Below are positions 11,713 through 21,919 of a stretch of 64,000 bases of DNA, one piece after another. The notes under the pieces were generated by a model, which was given only the letters and a program-made list of their open reading frames with translations, made no database searches and had not been told where the DNA came from. The stretch's first letter is position 1; each line of letters starts with the position of its first letter. Origin of the DNA: Panorpa germanica (lineage: Eukaryota; Arthropoda; Insecta; Mecoptera; Panorpidae); assembly GCA_963678705.1 (NCBI GenBank), contig OY783205.1, positions 8,556,001 to 8,620,000 on the forward strand. Direction: 5' to 3'. The translations under genes and the position numbers were made by a program.

Positions 11713-12899
11713 TGAAACTGGATGAAATTGAGGAAACTGATACAATTAAAGTAGTTACAGGATCTCAAAGTTGGAATTCAGAAATTGTACCGGTTCCAAA
11801 ACCAGATGGCATAGTCAGAATTTGTATAGATTTAAGCCAAGTTAATTAAGCGATAAAAATGGAAAAGCATCCGATACCTATACTAGAAGATTTTTTGAGA
11901 GAAATAGGAAACAGTACAATGGTTCACAGTAATTGATCTTAAAAATGGATTTTATCATTTAGAATTGGATGATGAAAGTAAATATATAACAGCTTTTATG
12001 GGACCTAAACATACCTATGTTTTTAAAAGATTAGTAATGGGAATGAATTGTGCACCGGAAGTATTTCAGAAAACAATAGAAAAAATATTAAGTGATGGAA
12101 AATGTGAAAAGTATTGTTGCTATATTGATGATTGTCTGATATATGCGTCAACAAAAGAAGATCTGATGAAGCATGAAAGAAAAATAATTAAAGTATTGGA
12201 AGAAGCCGGTTTAGAATTGAATACAAAGAAATGCCAATTTGATAAACAACAAGTTAAGTTCTTGGGACATTTAATAACAAAGGATGGAGTTAAACCTTCA
12301 GAAGATAAGATAATTGCAGTAAAAGAATTTAGAAGGCCAACAAACAAAAATGAAGTGAAAAGTTTCTTAGGTCTTGTTAATTTTGTGGAGAGATACGTAC
12401 CGCATTTGTCTACAATTCCAGAACCTTTAAGAAAATTGACTTTAAATAATGCAAAGTTTGTTTGGGGAACAAAAGAACAAGAAAGTTTAGAAAAAATCAA
12501 AGAAATAATAAGTGATGAGAAAATACTCGGGTATTACAAGTCAGATGTTCCAACACAAATTATCTCAGATGCGAGTCCAGTTGGTTTAGGAGCTGTCTTA
12601 ATTCAAGAAGGTAAAGTCATATGTTTTGCAAGTAAGAGTCTCTCGGAAAGAGAAAAGCGATACTCACAGTTAGAAAAAGAAGCTTTAGGATTGGTATAAG
12701 CAGAGGTTCCACACATACATTTATGGAAGATATTTTAAGCTTTTAACAGATAATAAACCACTAGAATTTATAATAAAACAAGATAAACCAATTCCAAGAA
12801 TACAAAGATGGTTAGTAAGATTACAATCTTATGCTTATGAGGCAGAACATATTCTAGGAAACGAAAATGTTGCAGATCCACTATCAAGACTTTTGAAGA
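11713..12899 (+). pseudogene. Gypsy reverse transcriptase and RNase H
   Basis: RT motifs appear in order: VPVPKPDGIVRICIDL, HPIPILEDFL, then FKRLVMGMNCAPEVFQK and the catalytic box YCCYIDDCLIYAS (YIDD in place of the common YLDD/YVDD). The RT ends with FLGHLITKDGVKPSEDK and VKSFLGLVNFVERYVPHLS. RNase H starts at QIISDASPVGLGAVL with KSLSEREKRYSQLEKEALG and continues in another frame as LLTDNKPLEF. Breaks: TAA at 11848-11850, a frame change near 11930 and TAA at 12697-12699. Confidence 0.88.
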
Positions 12900-14275
12900 T
12901 TCAGAAAAATGTAACTGAAGTTTTTAGAGGAGGTGATGAATACATTAGAATGATTATAGACCATAATATACCAAAAGCATTAACAATTAAAGAAATTTTG
13001 CAATCTATTGAAACGGATGAAGAACTAATAAAAGTCAGACAATGTCTCACTGAAGGAAGCATGCAAAATTGTCTAGAGACATTTAAGAAAATACAAAATG
13101 AATTAAGTGAGAGCAATGGAATTATTTTTTGAAATGACAGAATAATAATATTAAATCAATTGAGAACACTTGAACTAGCTTATGAAGGGCATCCAGGCAT
13201 CGTACAAATGAAAAGAGAACTTAGAGAAAAAATTTATTGGCCAAATATGGATCAAGAGGTAGAAGAGAGAGTAAGACGATATGCAAGTTGTCAAATTGTT
13301 CAAGACTCATCAATACCAGAACCAATGATACAAAGAAAGCTACCTGTAGGACTTTGGGAAGAAATTTCCGTAGATTTTAAGGGACCAGTCAAAACAGGAG
13401 AACATCTAATAGTCATATATGATTTCTACAGTAGATTCATTGAAGTAGCAGTTATGAAAAAAATTACAGCAGAAAAGACAATTGAAAAACTAGATAAATT
13501 ATTTGGAAGGTATGGACTACCAAAATCAGTAACGGTGGATCAAGGAAGACAGTTTCAATGTAAAGAATTTAAACAATTTTGTAATTTAAATGATGTTGAT
13601 ATAAAATTCACCACTCCCTATTGGCCTAGAGCAAATAGTGGTGTGGAGCGTCAAAATAGAAGCATTCAGAAAATTCTTGACATTTCTTTTACACGTTCGT
13701 TTTAAACGTTTAAACTGGAGAAAAATTGCAAAAATATCTTTTCCATTATAGAAACACACCTCACACTATAACCGGAGTTCCACCCGCTGAATTATTTTTT
13801 TTTAAGGAAAATAAGAACAAAGATTCCGGAAATAAAGAAAAAATCCAAAGGTTGGACAAAAGAAGAAGTAAGGAAACGAGACGGTGAAATAAAACAGAAA
13901 GGAAAAGAATATCAAGATAAAAGAAGAAGAGCAAAATATTCTGGCATAAAGAAAGACGACTGACTGGGTATGGAGAAAGAAAGAGAGAGAAAGAGGCTAT
14001 TACACAAAGCCAGAAAAAGTAATAGAAAGAAAAGGAAGCCAAATTACAACAGAAAATAATGAAGGTGTCATAAAATCAAGAAATGCATCACATTTCAAAG
14101 CATATATGGAACCATATACACGTAGTGAGTCGGTTTTAGGAGCACAGCAAGTAACTAAGATAAAAGGTGGCAAACAATCTAAGCGCCTAAGAACGACAAG
14201 AAGCAGACTAGTAGAGCACCAAGATGAAGAAAACACCGACCAGGTCTTTCAATCAAGTGGTCTGGTTACACTATA
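12893..14275 (+). pseudogene. Gypsy integrase
   Basis: The zinc-binding region reads YEGHPGIVQMKRELREKIYW and then RRYASCQ, where the first Cys of the expected CxxC is Tyr. The DDE core is VDFKGPV, SVTVDQGRQFQC and SGVERQNRSI, so all three acidic residues are present. The core is broken at 13703-13705 (TAA). Downstream, the C-terminal part is scattered in other frames (GYYTKPEKVIERKG near 14000, then an acidic and basic tail to about 14275). A linker region with RNase H tail remnants precedes it (12893-13132). Confidence 0.85.
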
Positions 14276-14610
14276 AACAGCTGCTACAAACAGGGAATTT
14301 GACATCAGAGGCAATTGAAAAGGTCACCCCCAAGCCCATTCACTATACCTAGGAAGTCAAAACGAACGAAAAAGGAACCAGTCAAGTTTCAAGATTTTAT
14401 AAGATATTAATGTTTAAGTTTATAATTGCAAACGAAAAAATTGAAGTTATTTTATTTTATAATTTTATTTCTATAATGCTATGATATGTTGAAGACTATT
14501 TTGAATTTTGTTATTTTTAAATTGTAATAAGACACATCAGTCACTACTTAAAGGATGTAACTTTCAATGGTGTAAATTGAAAGAATTTAGAGAAAAAAAA
14601 AAAAAAAAAA
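14276..14610. other. Gypsy 3' untranslated region with a long A run
   Basis: AT-rich, no coding. A run of about 20 A residues (about 14593-14612) immediately precedes the purine-rich tract of the 3' LTR. Confidence 0.6.
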
Positions 14611-14624
14611 AAGAGGGGGAAAGA
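14611..14624 (+). promoter_or_regulatory. Polypurine tract of the Gypsy element
   Basis: AAGAGGGGGAAAGA lies directly against the 3' LTR start (TGTAGTG at 14625), the position required for priming of plus-strand DNA synthesis. Confidence 0.8.
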
Positions 14625-14846
14625 TGTAGTGTCTGTGATTAATGAAATCTAAATGGGAAAGCAAATTACCATTAAGACCAAAAAAAATTTGTTATTTAAG
14701 ATATAAAAGTATATGTACAATTTGATGAACTGTAAAAATATTTCTAGAACAATATAGACGTTGTACGAGGACAGTGCGTTAATAGAAAATGGTGGTTTTA
14801 CTTCATTGTTAAAATTATAATTAAAGTAATAATCATATGTGCTACA
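14625..14846 (+). repeat. 3' LTR of the Gypsy element (222 bp)
   Basis: Starts TGTAGTGTC and ends GTGCTACA, with 5-bp inverted ends (TGTAG/CTACA). It is followed by the CTTGG target duplication, after which the host non-LTR ORF1 resumes. Confidence 0.88.
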
Positions 14847-14851
14847 CTTGG

Positions 14852-15325
14852 GAAAGAGGTATTTAAATTAAATCTCTTCGAGTTCCCTTCTTTGGAAGAG
14901 AGTATAAATAAAAAGAATATTACAGACTGTATCATAAGCGGTGAACCGGAAAGGAAAATTCGTAGAGTTTTAAAAATTTCAGAACCCCGCAGATCCCCCC
15001 GAGAAGTAAAGAAAAGGACGTGGAAGCCTGATAATACACATAAGGCAAAGGAAAACGAACGCTCTAAGCCAATTCCTGTAAATAAAACCGATTAAGTTAA
15101 GAAAACAGAGATAATTGAGAAATCAGAGTTAGTTAAGAAACCTGATTTAGAGAAAAATATTATTGAGAATTTGAAAGAAATCAGAGATTCAGAGGAGATA
15201 AACCACAGTATTGACACTGACCAGGTAGTTTTACAAGCAGAAACTGTTACTAATAATTTGAAGCCAGAAATTGTAAATAACCATACTATTCCACCCCCAG
15301 ATAATCAAAATATTGATATGTTCTA
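14852..15325 (+). pseudogene. Non-LTR ORF1, copy A, 3' part
   Basis: Resumes exactly where the Gypsy insertion ends and encodes a Lys/Arg-rich tail (EPRRSPREVKKRTW, then VKKPDLEKN and a Pro-rich end), parallel to copy B at 62036-62482. TAA at 15093-15095 interrupts it. The tail has no recognised domain. Confidence 0.75.
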
Positions 15326-15357
15326 ATACAAATATTAGTAAACAAACATAATAAATA

Positions 15358-15492
15358 ATGATTAAAACACCTGTTATAATGCAATGGAACTGCCCCAGTT
15401 TAAAATCCAAATTAATAGATCTAAAACAAATAGTTTTTGAAAATAATATTGAAGTAATCGCGCTTATAAAATCAAATGGAGAAATATGGAAC
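15358..15492 (+). pseudogene. Non-LTR ORF2 start (endonuclease N-terminus), copy A
   Basis: ATG at 15358 leads to VIMQWNCPSLKSKL, the first strand of an APE-type endonuclease, then the IEVIAL strand. The motif with the catalytic Glu (ETWL in copy B) is deleted in copy A, and the sequence ends at about 15492. Confidence 0.75.
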
Positions 15493-16400
15493 TATAATAT
15501 CATATCTAGAATCATTTTTTTGTAATACAAGAAAAAGGATTATTTACAATTAATGATAAGTCTTTTCTTATTTTGAAAGAATATGATTTATTTTGGGTGT
15601 TTGATTAACATCCAAATGATATTAAAGGGCAAATTGTTTCTGAAAAAGATTGAAAATTTTTTGATGTCATAAATTTGATAAAATTTAATTTTAGTAACTG
15701 TTAAAACATAGAATTATCTATTGCTCCTATCAGTATATTAAGCACTAAAAATAACAATACTTTAACAGAAATAAATTATTCTACTGATTCTATAAACGTT
15801 GTGGAAATGTTAACAACTACCATTTATAATAGAATAAAATTGTACAATCCAATTTTAATCAGGCAAGTGATATTTTTACAAATTTTACCAAAAATTCTCA
15901 ATGTACGCCAATAGCCTTATTTAGTATATGTATTCATGAATTAATTAACCTAAATAACTGCACTACTTAAGTTGCTATTAGAATAAAATTTGATACTGAA
16001 AGGCAATTGCTATCGAAACAATTTAAAACCTGGTTGTCACCCATTTTTATTAATTTGAGAGATTAATGCCAATATATCGATTGGTAATGGTACATGCGTG
16101 ATAAACTATAATCTTGTGGACACTGCTGAAGGTCATCTCAATATACTGACAGGGGATTTTTTAGAAACATATTTCTACGAATACAATAACGACTTATTCA
16201 CTACGTGCAGTCAAGCATTTTACATTTTTAAACATGATAGCCTTTTCTGGATCTTTGATTCTCATTCAAGGGGTCAAAAGGACAATCAATTTCTAATTCA
16301 AATGGCAAAGCAGTACTTTTGAGTTATAAATACTTAAGTGATTTAGTTGATTTAATTAAATATAATTTTCGAGATTCTAGGGGTTTCTCCCTTTTTACTA
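15493..16400 (+). pseudogene. Helitron-associated peptidase-like remnant
   Basis: Two similar pieces are visible: FTINDKSFLILKEYDLFWVFD (about 15545-15605) and QAFYIFKHDSLFWIFDSHSR (about 16210-16272). The second is followed in another frame by a stretch reading LSDLVDLIKYNF. This pattern (Phe-Asp-x-His near a beta strand) matches a cysteine-peptidase-like protein that often travels with animal Helitrons and resembles herpes tegument or OTU-type proteases. That link is recognition from memory, not a search. Stops (for example 15606-15608) and scrambled intervening coding show decay. Confidence 0.4.
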
Positions 16401-16413
16401 TTAATCCACTGCC

Positions 16414-17141
16414 GTGGAAAGTTTTACCGGAAATATTAATATTTCAGAAATAATTGAATATTCTTATTTAAATTTTAGGAGAGAAGTTAGTGTTATTAGT
16501 GAAGTTAGTTTAAAAAGGTATAATATAATAAATGAATTACAAAAAGTAAGGATTAGTGAAGTAATATGTGTAAGTGTAAGTAATATCATTCAAGAAGAAA
16601 ACCTCGGACGAGGTACTGCATTGAAAGCAAGAATTAGCAATACTTTTTGAAAATGCAACACAACACAAATCGAAACGCCAGACTTTGAGAAATAAAAATA
16701 AATTGCAAAGGAAAACAACGAATGATAAATAAGAGAGGCTACAAAAACAAAAAGTTGACCGTAAGAAAAAATTAATGAGAAAGGCAAATTAATTAAGGCT
16801 AATTGGTTTGGAAAACAGACTTTAAGAAATAACATGAAATTTCAAAAAGAAACGTCTAATGAAAAACAAGAGAAGTTAAAGATATTAAAAACTATTTTAA
16901 GATTCAGTAGAGAGTAGAGATAATTTCACACCCATACACCAATATCTAGTCACTGGACAAGAAAACAAAAGAAAAGCGTTCTGGACACTCAACAGTTAAG
17001 TAAACCAGGGACAACTTATCATAAAGCGCTAAGTGAGCGGTAAACTAAAATCCAGAACGCTCTAATAATATAGCATGTTTGAGTTTGAAAAATATCGAAA
17101 CTGTCAAATCAAAATTATCATAATTAATATATATATTATCT
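16414..17141. other. Helitron-like filler with a small unknown frame and a dispersed repeat
   Basis: A 78-codon plus frame (16414-16650) has no recognised motif. The following Lys/Arg/Asn-rich translation resembles the basic N-terminal segment of Helitron proteins, as at 19430-19690. The 50-bp block 16928-16977 (CACCCATACACCAATATCTA...) recurs at 19232-19281 with a few substitutions, so the two surroundings are related copies. Confidence 0.4.
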
Positions 17142-17159
17142 TTGATTATTATTATCATA

Positions 17160-17925
17160 ATAAAAATTGATACGAATGATATGGACATCGTGTTAAGTGT
17201 AGCGTTAGACAGTGGTTTTGATATAAGTGTACTTAGAGGAATAGTAGAAAATACGTGTATGTCTAAATATTTAGGTGAGGAAGGTATTGAAGAAAATGCA
17301 AAAACTGAAAACTTTTTGGAGAAAACAATATCAAAATTTCCAAACGATATGTTTAATGAACATTTTCGGATGTCTCGAGAAAGTTTTGAAGTAAGTACAA
17401 AATAAAACAAATATATTTCAAGTAAAACACATTTGCTAGTGGTATTTTAAACATAATCATTTTTTTTTTAGATACTAACCAATATAATTGGAAATACAAT
17501 TATTGACAACAAACCTTATGCTTATGGGTGCTTGCAAAACAAGAAAGTTTCTTATCTACAGGAGACAGATTTGGATTTTAAAAAGCACTGCACATGGGAT
17601 TTTTGCATATATTATTAAAATACTCTCAAATCTCATGCCACAATTCATTAAATGGAATCATGAAACCATTTCTAAAGTATGTATAAATCTGTCATACTTT
17701 GTTAGAAACACATAAATATGAGTACATACTTTGTTAGAAACACATAAGTTAAGGAACAACTTATCGTAAAATATTTTAACAGATTTTTCAAACAAAATCT
17801 TATAGGTTTCCTGGCGTAGTAGGAGTCATCGATGGGTGCCATGTTCCCTGCAAGCAACCAATTAGTAACCCTACAGATTTTTATAATGGAAAAGGATTTC
17901 ATTCCATCATCCTTCAAGGTAATGA
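17160..17925 (+). pseudogene. PIF/Harbinger (HARBI1-like) transposase fragment
   Basis: Exon-like pieces: 17160-17391 ending FNEHFRMSRESFE before a GTAAGT donor, an acceptor at about 17471 leading to ILTNIIGNTIIDN, and 17815-17918 with FPGVVGVIDGCHVPCKQP and DFYNGKGFHSIILQ before a GTAATG donor. The GVIDGxH.P...P....DFYNRKGFHSI..Q block contains the first catalytic Asp of the DDE_Tnp_4 domain. The middle exon runs into stops, and the rest of the catalytic domain (second Asp, Glu) is absent. The MADF-bearing element at 6891-7796 is the type of partner such transposases work with. Confidence 0.75.
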
Positions 17926-18500
17926 TTGCAACTAATTAATTAACAGAGTATACAGTGTTATCAGTTTATAACAATGCTAGCTCTTCGCCCCATTGCCCAG
18001 CAATGGGTGTGTATTATACGTTTGTTATAGAAAGAGAAACTTCTAGAGCGATGAAAATTTGTTTGATAATCCTTATTTCTTATTTGTCTGTTGAATTAAA
18101 ATTTAAACTATGTACAATTTTCTGGCTTGTTTTCCACGGTTTGATGCAACTGCTTTATTACACATTAAACATCAATGCTTTTTAGGTTTCTATGCGACCT
18201 TTTTTAAATTCATGGACATTTTTTTCTAGAGAAAATTTGGGATCTTTGAAAACTTTTGATACAGTTATATCCACTAAACTTTAAGAAGACGAACTGTGTT
18301 AAAAAATTTAAAATATTTAAACTATTTTGGATTTTATAAGCAGTTCTAAAAATTCATGGACTTTTTTTTTAAAAAGAAAAATTATTGATTTCTTAATATG
18401 TTTTGATGCAGTTATATCCGTTTATATTTAAGACTATTTCAAATATTTTTAATACAACACTAAGTTATCAACAGAAAAAATTAATTACTCTAATTTACAC
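17926..18500. other. AT-rich region with a 143-bp-spaced partial duplication
   Basis: The block AAATTCATGGAC... followed by TTTTGAT(A/G)CAGTTATATCC appears at about 18205 and again at about 18348. No gene is visible. Confidence 0.4.
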
Positions 18501-19090
18501 AGTTAAGATATCAACTAACTCAAACTCTTGCTGACGCACTCTCTCGAATACGAATCAATGCTATCACTAGCTGTAATATAGATAAACAATCTATGATGGT
18601 TAACTTCAATGAAATGGCCAGCGATGAGGAAGGCGACATCTCACTGAAACACCTAAAGAAATAGGTACGAAAAAAAATTTTCACACCCTAGTATTAGGAG
18701 ATTACGTACAGGTAATCCAACGGATAAATAGTCCATCCATCCGTTTAGAATCAGACGACGATAACACTATACATTTACAAGAAATCAGCAACTTGGAACA
18801 CCATTAAAAATTTATCAATAATTGTGTAAAAAGTCAAAAATCCAAGTATACACGAAAACCATCGCAAGTACTAATGGAAATTACAGGAACACCTCGTAAA
18901 GCATTCGAAAAACTAAACATAGATCTATTTACAATAGCACATCAAATGTTAATTGCACACTCAAAGAAATAGGTACACAAAGAGATTGTCACACCCGAGT
19001 ATCAGGAAATTACGCACAGATGCTGAAACAGAAACATTCTCTCAGTTATAGAAAACGATATAAGATGGAATATTTCCTGTATACCACCCT
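18500..19090 (+). pseudogene. Ty3/Gypsy RNase H end, linker and integrase fragment
   Basis: QTLADALSRIRINAI (about 18521-18566) is the end of a Gypsy RNase H/connection domain, followed by an acidic linker. Further on, KSQKSKYTRKPSQVLMEI (about 18830-18880) with TPRKAFEKLNIDLFT is the start of the integrase core (first Asp). A block of about 75 bp near 18645 recurs near 18955 (AAAGAAATAGGTAC...TTACG(T/C)ACAG), so part of the sequence has duplicated. No LTR was seen. Confidence 0.65.
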
Positions 19091-19429
19091 GTATATTACC
19101 CTAACAATTCTTCAAATAAATAATCATTAGAATACAAGCATATTATAAAAAAAAAAGATTTATTGAAAACTAATGAAATGAATAATATAGAATTCCTATG
19201 ATAAGTTTTCAAGTAAGGATAGAGGAGTTAATTTCACACTCATACACCAATATCTAATCACCGGACAAGAAAACAAAAGAGAAGGGATATAAAAAACATG
19301 AGCAATCAGACTGCTAATATATTGCTGTACCAGTAAAAAAAATTATAAAAGCTTAGCATATAAATATAAAATTAATTTTTCATTTTAATTAATTTTAAAC
19401 CCACAAAATTAATTGTAGTGGCACAATAG
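19091..19429. other. AT-rich spacer with second copy of the 50-bp dispersed repeat
   Basis: Contains the 19232-19281 copy of the block also found at 16928-16977. Nothing else can be identified. Confidence 0.4.
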
Positions 19430-19908
19430 AATTAAAGAAAATTTGCTTCGGAAACAGATTTAAAAAAAATTAATGTCGAATTTTATGTGAAAATCCAAAA
19501 GAAAAAGATAGAAGAAAAGAAATATTATTATTTCGCAAAAGAAGTAGGTTAGCCAATGGAAAGGAAGAGGCAAAACGTAACAGATTAAACAATATTGCTT
19601 TGCAAAACAAAGAAAATTAGATAAAGCATTAAAACGTGAAACACAAAGAGAAAGGGAAACACAAAATATAGCACAAACCATATTGCAACAAACATTAAGT
19701 ACAGACAGCACTTAAAGAAATAGATGACGAAGTACTTGTAATACAACATCACTGTGGATCTATGAACGCCATTTGTCAATTTTGCATTGCATGCGTCATT
19801 TGTCAATTTCAAAAATGAAATACGACAGATAGCAAATTTTCATTATGTTGTTCAAAAGGCAAAGTTTTATTTCCAAAACATTTTCATATTCCTTTTCCAA
19901 AGCTGTTA

Positions 19909-20796
19909 ATGGAACAAATGGCTAATATAAATCCTCTTTCTGCTAATTTTATGGATAACATCAGAAACTATTATAGTTCCTTTGCATTTGCTTCATTTGG
20001 AGCACATATTCATAGTCCAGACACACTTGGGCCCTACTGTTTCAAGATATGTGGTCAGGTTTACCATAGAATATCATCGAAACACCCGACGCGAGGAAAA
20101 TAGCCACACTATGATCAATTGTATATTCTAGATCCTGATGAGGCCATATGTAATATAATGCGAGGCGACGTTAATCGTAAATGCTTGGGGCAGCTATTTG
20201 AGCAATTAGATTCTTTAATAAGAAAAATAAATTCTTACGCTACTGCCTATAAAATGATGGCTCAAGTAGAAAGAAAAGAGGTTGAAAAAAATAACTTTGG
20301 AAGGTAGAAATTATTTTGACGTGCACATGAACATTGTACAGCAACTGGCAAAAGATCTACAACGTTCTGTCCCATCAATGAAGTAGCAATAATTTTAAGG
20401 ATTATCAGCGTCTCTACAGAGACATTTTTATGTGTCTATCTAAAAGATGGTAATCTTCGAACCATTAATATTTTTAATGAAAATTGCGATCCAATAACTT
20501 ATCCATTGTTATGTCCAACCGGTGAACTCGGTCGTTCAGAACATTTACAAAATGTTTCGCAATCAAGAAGAATTTCGCATCGGCAAATTTATTCTTATAA
20601 ACTTAGATGCACGGGCTGTTTTAATCCATTTCTCAGCGCCGAACTCAACTATATAGTCAACAGTATATTGTTGACGCGTATTCTAAAATCGAAGGTAATA
20701 GACTTAATTTCATTCGCAACGCAAATACGAAAAAAAAATTGCGATCAGAAATGTATAAGGGTTTATTGGATTATGCCAAAAACAAATCCATTAATA
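19909..20796 (+). pseudogene. Helitron Rep protein, N-terminal domain
   Basis: Reads FMDNIRNYYSSFAFASFGA, then GPYCFKICGQVYHRISS and YDQLYILDPDEAI, the Helitron_like_N signature (N..FAF.S.G......G.....I.GQ.YH). Further pieces are YPLLCPTGE (20499-20525) and, just before the insertion, MYKGLLDYAKNKS. Stops (20101-20103, 20305-20307) and a frame change near 20307 break it. Confidence 0.8.
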
Positions 20797-21327
20797 TGGA
20801 GAAATTCAATATGAAGTGGACTTATTGGCAAAGAGCTAAAATGAAGTGAAACAGAAGTGGCAGGATATGTGGAACAATTCAGAGAAAGGAAGAACATTTT
20901 TCAGTTTACAATCTTCGGTGTGCGGACGTAGTTGGTGGTGAAAAGCCCAAGGTCCGAAAAGAGTGTTATCACTTATCTCGAGACTGAGGGTAGGCCATAC
21001 AGGGGCATTGACACATCTTAAAAGAAATCAATTGTTGTAAGAAAATATGTGCAATTGTGGAGAAGGGGTAGCAGATCCAGAACATTTGATCTTCCAATGT
21101 ACAGAAACGGAGGCCTGCACAAATAATTTGTACAGAATTTTGGTAAAAAAATGGAGTAGTGTTGCCAATGAGTATGCAGGAACTACAAAGATATCAGAGG
21201 TGGAATATAGCGAGTTTAAAAGTATAGGTTTAATAATAAATAAAATGTAAAATGTTAATAAAATGAATTAAGAAGAGCGAAAAAAAAGACCGTGGTCCTA
21301 GGAAGCCCGTGAATTATTATTAAAAAA
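20797..21327 (+). mobile_element. 5'-truncated non-LTR retrotransposon tail with 13-bp TSD
   Basis: Flanked by the direct repeat AAATCCATTAATA (20784-20796 and 21328-21340). Inside, LISRLRVGHTGALTHLKRNQ and MCNCGEGVADPEHLIFQC form the C-terminal Cys/His motif of I/R1-type non-LTR ORF2, ending with TAA at 21248-21250. A 3' tail ending in an A run follows. Target duplication plus 5' truncation is the mark of target-primed reverse transcription. It inserted into Helitron Rep coding. Confidence 0.85.
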
Positions 21328-21919
21328 AAATCCATTAATAAAGGAATTATAGATGGTAGAATGGTTAATTTACCAAGTAAATTTGTAGGAAGCCCACATG
21401 GCATGAACCAATATTATCTTGATGCTATGGGAATTATTTGTAAATATGGTTTACCGGATTTGTTTATTACAATGACATGTAATCCCGAGTGGCCAGAAAT
21501 TAAAAGTAATTTGCTACATAATCAGCGAATCGAAGATCGTCACGATTTAGTTTTCAGAGTATTTCAATTAAATGTGAAAGAACTCTTTAATGATTTATTG
21601 AAAAGACATATTTTCCGCAAAATAACAGCTATTATGTCTGTTATTAAATTTCAGACGCGGTTTACCTCATATTCATATTTTAAAATTTTTAAATAATCAA
21701 AATAAAATTCGAAATACGGCACTTATTGGTAAAGTTGTATCTGCAGACATTCCAGATAGTGAAACTCATCCCATTTTATTTGATGTAGTCAAGAGATGTA
21801 TGATTCACGGACCTTGTGGGCCATATAATTTAGACGCTCCATTCATGAAAGATAACAAATGCAGTAAAGATTTTTCGAAATCATTTAAAGCCTTCACTGT
21901 AAACAAGAGTAACTGGTAC
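21328..21919 (+). pseudogene. Helitron Rep protein, middle part
   Basis: Contains LPSKFVGSPHGMNQYYLDAM and GLPDLFITMTCNPEWPEI (21361-21500), the conserved block before the HUH nuclease motifs. After a frame break near 21650 come VSADIPDSETHPILFDVV, RCMIHGPCGPYN and SKDFSKSFKAFTVNKSN. It stops at GGTAC (21915-21919), where the solo LTR begins. HUH histidines are not visible in the intact stretches. Confidence 0.8.

Larger units (their letters stand above)
10831..14846 (+). mobile_element. Ty3/Gypsy LTR retrotransposon inserted in non-LTR copy A, TSD CTTGG
   Basis: The element begins TGTAGTGTCTGTGATTAAAG and ends TGTGCTACA, flanked by CTTGG at 10826-10830 and 14847-14851. The 3' LTR (14625-14846, 222 bp) is complete. 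The 5' LTR survives only as about 47 bp (10831-10877) before internal coding sequence, so an internal deletion removed most of it together with the primer-binding site and most of gag. A purine-rich tract precedes the 3' LTR. Copy B of the host element shows the pre-insertion sequence with a single CTTGG. Confidence 0.9.
9970..15492 (+). mobile_element. Non-LTR retrotransposon copy A (I/Jockey-like), split by a Gypsy insertion
   Basis: Homology with copy B at 61183-63671 begins around 9970 and covers ORF1 (10046-10825, then 14852-15325) and the ORF2 start at 15358. Copy A stops at about 15492, within the endonuclease domain, where unrelated Helitron-like sequence begins. A Gypsy element fills 10831-14846. 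Copy B has no insertion at the matching position (about 62031-62036), giving a natural empty-site reference. Copy A also lacks about 24 bp of ORF2 after 15468 that copy B retains (the PETWLDPS endonuclease motif). Confidence 0.85.
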
